Source: Periconia sp. R9002
Taxonomy: Eukaryota > Ascomycota > Dothideomycetes > Pleosporales > Periconiaceae
Assembly: GCA_023627715.1 (NCBI GenBank)
Contig: JAMAHW010000029.1
Coordinates: 310,001-374,000 of the forward strand
DNA length: 64,000 nucleotides
Direction of reading: 5' to 3'
The position numbers and the translations under genes are program-made. The notes beneath the pieces were generated by a model. That model searched no databases. It was not told the DNA's origin and saw only the letters and a program-made list of their open reading frames with translations. Of this stretch, positions 58,275 to 64,000 are shown in pieces; position 1 is the stretch's first letter; each line of letters begins with the position of its first letter.

Positions 58275-61200
58275 TTAAAACTCCCAGTTTTCATCCACGG
58301 ATTTGATGGCCCAATCGAATTTTTCGCGCAGCGTCTTCGAGAAAAAGCGTTCGATTGGGACGTTGAATTTCTTGGAGAAGACAACGGTGAGACGGGGATC
58401 GATATAGTTCTGAGTAAAATTAGTATGAGTATTGCAAGGGCGGGACGGATGATCTTGGACTTACAATCTTGGAGGTTCCGAGGGCGACCTCTTTATTGCC
58501 CTCCTTGTCTTCCATCTGCACCTTCATCGTCTCAATGCGCTGGTTGAGCTTCTCGATGTTGGCTTCCATCTTCTCGATCGTAGGGCCTTTGCCCTCGGCT
58601 TCGACTTTACCGGTTTTGTGCTCCTTACGCATCTTTTTACCCAAGTCTTCGGCCGCTTTGAGACGCTCGTCAAGCTCCTTAGGCTTCATCTCCTTCTCGC
58701 CGTCTGCCTTGAGCTTTTCATTCTCTTTCTCGAACTTCTTCGTGATCTTCTGGCGCTGTTCTTCCACAAGAGAATCGATGTGCTGCAGAACCCAGTCATT
58801 GTCGAGCTCCTCGGGTCGCGCAAAGAAATCGGCACCCTTCTTCTTCTTTATCTTGGGGTCGATGTCGATCATCATTTGTTTGGTTCTCCAAACTTGATAC
58901 ACAAGACCGTTAATCTGTACACATCATTAGTATGGGAGTCAGATTTGCAACGAGCTTTAACAACATACCTTCTCTTGCATCTTCTCGATAGATCCAGCAT
59001 GGCCAGCAGCGACAGTACGCTTGTGGTTACAAAGAATAGCCACTTGTCGGTTGGCGTCGTTGTATTCCTTGACCTTCTCAGGAATTGAGCCAGTGAGCTT
59101 CATTTCCCTTAAAAGTCTAGCCATCGTCCATGACGCATTGTAGGTACGGAATACCTTCGCAGTCAATCCTGCCATGTAGCTGTTCAAGTGTTTGTTGAGA
59201 GCAGACGTAGTTAGACGGTCGAAGATGTCGTCACCGGTGGTTTTGGGTGCCTTTTTGAAGATCTTGAGATTCTTAAACACTTGGGGATCAACCTGAACTT
59301 CATCATAGAACCGAATGCTGTCCTTTCCCAGGAAATCGAAAATCACGAAGTGGGGTGGCTTGAGTGTCACATGCTCGTATTTGAGGGAGCAACAACCCAC
59401 AGTGTCAGCCTCATCCTCACCCTTCTCATTGCCGGCACGCAAAGCGAACTGGTCAATGAGGTAGATGGCTGTAGCGCGCTGACGATCGGCCATCTTTTCC
59501 GATTTGAGGTCCCGGCGGTAATCTTTCCGGATGGTGTCGATGTGTTTCTTCAGCTCTCGAGCCTTCTCGAACTTTTTGTAGTCACTCTGGCCTTTGATGT
59601 CCGAGTTCGCGGCAAGCATCACATATTTGTAGGCTCCGTTGATATTCTCTTGCCACATGGCAAGCCATGTACCCGTCTGGTCATGCTTGACTTCTTTCCA
59701 GCTGTGTCCCGCAGGTGGCTTGGGAACTTTGGCCTCTTTGCCTATATTAATGGTGATCTGTTCTGGCACCACGCGCTTCTTCACGCGACCAGTCTTTGGA
59801 TGCTCGCCACGACCACGGAAAAGGCCAGGGGGTTCAACCCGGAAGTTGCCAACCTTCTGCTTACGGCCATCCCACATGCAGTACATATACGGGGCTTCGG
59901 CAGCCTCCTTTTCAGCCTTGAGAGCCTTCTTCTCGGCAGCGGGAAGAGCCTTCTTTTTGGCGCGCTCTGCGTCGAAATATTCGAAGATGGGTTTGAAATC
60001 GCACTTTTCGAATTTTTTGATCTTGACAGTCTTCCCATCCTTGTCCTTTCCGTGACCAGTCTTGTCCAGTATAGCCTGAAAGTCTTCGAAGAAGTTCTTG
60101 TTAAAGGTAGGATTTTCGACGTTGACTGTTGAATTGAGCATGCTGCCGTAAAAAGTAGCCACCTCCTCGGCGTCTTTATGAAGTGTGACCGGAACACCAT
60201 CGTAGATGAGCTTGACGTTCTTTGGGAGAGGCTCGTATTCCGGAGGGAAAACAACACCGTTGTGCTCCAGAGTTGTCCACTTTTTGGAACCATCCCCCTG
60301 GCCTGGATCCTCCCACCATCGGTATTCTTCCTCCTCATCCTGGGCCTCTTCGTCCTCTTCCGTCTTTTGCTCGGCCTTTGCTTTCGCCTTGCCTTTCTTC
60401 GCGGGGGTTGCGGCCTGAACTTTTCCTTTGGCGTTCGCCTTCTTCGCCGGGGCCTTTTTGGAAAGAGGTACATCAGAGTCAGATTCGGCTTTAGCCTTTT
60501 TCACGCCATTCGATGCTCTCTTGGGAGCAGGCTTTTTCTTTGCTACCAATGGCACGTCATCGTCGCTGTCGCTCTCGACCTTTTGTTTGCGCTTGGTTGT
60601 TGTTTTCTCTTTGCTTCGGATGGACTTGGCCTCCTTCACAGCAGCCGCTTCGATCTTTTCCTTATCCTTGACGAGCTTCTCTGTGAGAGGGGTATCGGAA
60701 TCAGATGATTCTCCAATCTGAGCTGCGGTGACCTTCGGTGGCTTCCTAACCGCAACCAAGGGCACGTCGCTGAGCTCGTCGTCCGAATCCTGAGGTGCAG
60801 CCTTTTTCGTCTGCTGAGAGGTCCGGCGGCGCTTGTTCTAGAGAAGAGTCAGCGCTCCGTGGAACATGAGGATAAGGATGGACGCACGATTGGTTTATCA
60901 TCCTCTGAACTGCTCTCCTCCTTGTAGGTCCTACCATTGGTAAGGCTGCTGCGAGCCTTGCGCTTCCCGGTGGCGTTGGTAGCTGCAGGCGGGTCGACTT
61001 CCATTTCCTCGACCGGGCCCATACGGATAGACACACCGGGCTCGACATGACCGTTGGAGGGGATCTGCTTGTCCATGTCTTGGTCGACGGCTTGTGGAAT
61101 GCGATCTTGGGATTTTACTAGGAAGGAAGAGATGTCAGTGGATGAGATGGCGCAAGGAAGAGACAGGTGGTGGGAGTCGGGGCGCACCGAGGACGGCTAA

Positions 61201-61338
61201 CGCGACGAAGGGTGATGGGTTCTCGGAGGTGGTTGCGTGCGCCCGAGGTGAAGTTTGGGTTTAGGGTGGCGGACACGACTTACCTCCATTTTCAGTTCGA
61301 CCCTTGACGAGGGGGGTGTCGTCTTCTGATGAGGACAT
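58275..61338 (-). CDS. TOP1: DNA topoisomerase I (type IB)
   Basis: Five exons (61338-61284, 61117-60888, 60837-58969, 58914-58465, 58409-58275) give 912 residues. The N-terminal third is lysine/glutamate-rich and disordered, with many acidic SDSD-like clusters typical of nuclear localisation. The core begins near residue 300 ([20 protein letters not shown]) and includes the catalytic pentad region around [16 protein letters not shown] charged coiled linker (about 740-860) leads to the final exon, which opens with Asn869 and the catalytic Tyr870 in SKINYIDPRL. The enzyme relaxes supercoils through a 3'-phosphotyrosine intermediate. The intron just before Tyr870 splits the active-site motif. 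Confidence 0.93.
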
Positions 61339-62274
61339 AATGATGCCAGCGGGTGGCGGGTGGGTTTGTGAGTGATGAAAAAGGGCAGCACGATCTGCTT
61401 TGGCTGGGCCGGCGCCAGGACTTGGAATAGCGTAAGGGCGAACGCAGCGACTTAGCAAGATTCGTGGGGTTGCAGCGCGTGCGAGATGGGAGCAACCGCA
61501 CCGCGTTATATACACAAGTCGGATGGTGGCGGTCGGATTTGGTGAGAGAGGCGAGGGAGAAGGTGAGACGGACGGGTGACGAGGTTGTGGGAGAGGAGAG
61601 GAAAGGAAAGGAATGAGTGGGCGCGCGGGTGTTTAAAGAGTTGAAGAATGGATAACCCAGCGATCGAGTCCGCTAAGCTATTCGCGACAATCGTTAGACA
61701 GAGACAACCAACATGGAAACAGGCAAAGTCTCTCGCTCACACATGGGGCCACTTTTACTATCATATGCTGCGTGTTCTCGATTATTTGATTTAGAGTTTT
61801 ATTATTATAATAGTGTTAATTAACTATAAGTCTGCATACATTCATGAGGATTGAAGTGCGAAAAGCAGTTCTACATATTATGCACTTGACCCGTTCGCTC
61901 ACTCACTCACTCACTCACCGTTGCCCGGCAGAAGATTTTTTTTCGTCGCCAACACTTTCATTTTTCACCTTTCCCAAGTGAATGCATCCGTGAAGCCTTT
62001 GCACATATAAAAGCCCATTGCGCCGACTCCCAAAAACATGTCCAAAATTTCGACTTGGTCGTGGTGAAGGGCTGGCAGAGCTGAGCTGGGCCGGGCTGGC
62101 AAAAACCGGGATGCACGGACCGCCCGCTTGGCGCCGCGTTGGGAAACAGCTCTCTGCACGCCAGGCCATGGCTTCCCATCATCCGCAAAGACAGCAGCAG
62201 ACGCAGTCGAGCAATCGAATCCAACCACGGCTGTCTGCCATCTCCACTCCATCTACACTCTCCCTCCACCCCCC
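61339..62274. promoter_or_regulatory. divergent promoter region, TOP1 / ATP3
   Basis: 936 bp between opposing start codons. It contains a CTCA microsatellite (61898-61918) and a CT-rich stretch just before the ATP3 ATG. No TATA box stands out for either gene. Confidence 0.5.
61898..61918. repeat. (CTCA)5 microsatellite
   Basis: Perfect tetranucleotide run of 21 bases in the intergenic region. Confidence 0.85.
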
Positions 62275-63447
62275 ATGATGCTCTCACGAACTGTGCGCCC
62301 TGCGCTGAGGGCTGGTCTCGCGGCCGCCGCACGGTACTACTACCCCCCAGAGACAGAGACAACTTCACTCAATCCGTCCATCCATTGCCATTGCATCGCC
62401 AATTGCATCAGAAACTGACTGTTTTTGCTTTCTCTAGGCCCGCTCCCCTCATCAACAACAATGCCGCCACCTACGCTACTCTGCGCGAAATTGAGGGCCG
62501 TCTCAAGTCGATCAAGAACATTGAGAAAATTACCAAGACGATGAAGATTGTCGCCTCCACCAAGCTCACCCGTGCTCAGAGGGCCATGGCCGATTCCCGC
62601 ACCTATGGACAAACATCCAACACCGTTTTCGAAAAAGCCGAGACCAAGCCGGTGGAGGGTGAGGGCAAGAAGACGTTGATCGTGGTATGCAGCTCCGACA
62701 AGGGCCTTTGTGGTGGTATCCACTCGGGTATGTCCAGGACCGTCAGGAAAATGCTGTTGGAACAGCCGGATGCAGAGCTTGTCGTCTTGGGCGAGAAGTG
62801 CAAGGCTCAGCTGTCCCGTTCGAACGGCAAGAACTTTGTTCTCAGCTTCGCTGGTGTCGGCAAGGACGTTCCCACTTTCGCCGAGGCTGCTTCCATTGCC
62901 GACCGCATCTCCATGCTTCCTGGCGACTACGCCTCCATCAAGATCGTCTACAACAAGTTCCTCAACGCCCAGAGCTACGAGCCCACTGTCATTGAAGCTT
63001 TCTCCGAAGAGGCCATTGCCCAGTCTCGTAAGTCTTACGACCGGGCATAAATTGATAGTGAAGATTCTAACATCTAGCAGCTCAGTACTCCGCTTTCGAA
63101 ATCGACGACGAAGTCCTGCCCAACCTTCGCGAGTACGCTCTTGCTAACTCGCTATTCTGGGTAAGCATACCTACTGACTGAGATGGCGGGATGCCCGGCT
63201 AATGAAATATCTAGGCTCTTGCTGAGGGTCACGCTTGCGAACAATCTGCCCGACGAAACGCCATGGACGTGAGTACCCTGCATTCATACTGATTGCGCCA
63301 AACACTGACCCCGCGCAGAACGCTTCCAAGAACGCCGGCGACATGATCAACAAATTCCAGATCTTGTTCAACCGCACCCGTCAAGCCGTCATTACCGGTG
63401 AACTCGTTGAGATTATCACTGGTGCTGCCGCCTCGGAGGATAGTTAG
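62275..63447 (+). CDS. ATP3: mitochondrial F1 ATP synthase gamma subunit
   Basis: Five exons (62275-62333, 62438-63027, 63078-63160, 63215-63268, 63319-63447) give 304 residues. The first exon is a basic mitochondrial presequence ([14 protein letters not shown]). The N-terminal helix, [20 protein letters not shown] then [11 protein letters not shown], and the C-terminal [20 protein letters not shown] block form the paired helices of the rotating gamma shaft. The middle carries [16 protein letters not shown]. It is the central stalk subunit that couples proton flow to ATP synthesis in mitochondria. The third-exon acceptor is a tandem TAGCAG, allowing one Ala more or less. A second in-frame Met follows directly. 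Confidence 0.94.
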
Positions 63448-64000
63448 ATACCTCGTCGTTTTAGACTTCATATCCCTGAATGTGGGCTCATGTACTCGTA
63501 TGGGCTGTGTAGATTAGGTACTTGTTCATAAGCTCCTTTGTTGACCATCTTTCTGCCTTCTCATTTTGTGACATGCTTCCCCCACCGTGCAATCATATAT
63601 GTTTTTCAGGCAATGTCCAAAACGTCGGTAGGTGTTAGTGCTCTCCTGAAAAGAGTCTGATGCTAGAACACTGAGGCTCAATGAGGAATTTCTACATAGA
63701 GCTGAAGCTCCGCATTCCATCGATGCGGATTTGCCCGGCTGACCTGAGGCATTGTTCTGGTGATCGTGCGGCAAATCGCACCAACTAAAGTTTGTGTTAG
63801 CAGCAACAAAGCCTCCACACACCTCCGCTCAAATCAGGCACCCAACCTGCTTACCAACTTGTTCTCCGCGTCACCATTAGACATTATTGCCCCCTTCCTA
63901 ATATAGTTGTTGCGACCACTGCTCAATTGGGTAAGCGTTTCACCCGCCTTCGCTCGCTCACGTTTGTTTCTGAAACACGAGTGTAGCCCGTCGAAACAAA
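63448..64000. other. right window edge, possible small spliced gene on minus strand
   Basis: From an ATG at 63884 the minus strand reads MSNGDAENKL and meets a GTAAGC donor. A 70-bp intron with a GCTAAC branch and TTTAG acceptor ends at 63785. Downstream the frame continues only about 30 codons to a stop at 63691. A second splice (donor near 63743) could give a longer product but is not determined. No family recognised. Confidence 0.25.

Overview
The window is from a filamentous ascomycete fungus. Most genes carry several short introns (about 45-100 bp, GTNNGT...CTAAC...YAG), and the proteins are ascomycete types: a Pal1 homologue, an Rsc4-like double bromodomain protein, a bilirubin-oxidase-like multicopper oxidase, a GPI-style GH17 glucanase and a fungal NLR N-terminal domain. 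Gene content and density suggest Dothideomycetes, but that placement is an inference. Exon models below were built by hand from splice sites and frame continuity. Nearly all close exactly in frame.

Layout. Left part (1-30 kb): the 3' end of a Pal1-like gene; a gene-poor 3.3 kb block; a PWWP chromatin reader; a metallo-beta-lactamase-fold protein; a divergent pair (secreted FAS1 protein and DUF3807 protein) sharing a 218 bp promoter; a second gene-poor block of 4.1 kb; a secreted multicopper oxidase; a coiled-coil protein; a 166 bp MITE-like element with near-perfect terminal inverted repeats; a DUF1294 membrane protein; a small one-TM protein; a CaMKI-type kinase; an Rsc4-like subunit; and a GH17 cell-wall enzyme. 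Middle (30-45 kb): a standalone STAND/NLR N-terminal-domain protein, a TetX-like FAD monooxygenase, a DUF2235 alpha/beta hydrolase, an amino-acid permease, a six-hairpin glycosidase interrupted by an assembly gap, and a choline/ethanolamine phosphotransferase. Right part (45-64 kb): VPS53 (GARP complex), an unsecreted-type GH18 chitinase, YTH1 (CPSF30), an NAD-dependent epimerase, DNA topoisomerase I and the mitochondrial ATP synthase gamma subunit (ATP3), the last two divergently transcribed.

The genes do not form an obvious pathway or biosynthetic cluster. The window reads as ordinary mosaic fungal chromosome: housekeeping genes mixed with wall-remodelling enzymes and a few accessory genes. 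I found no convincing new multi-gene system. The most useful oddities are the 10-N gap, where a 24-nt exon appears on both sides; the MITE-like element; the standalone NLR N-terminal domain; a four-nucleotide first coding exon in the kinase; and an in-frame upstream extension of YTH1.
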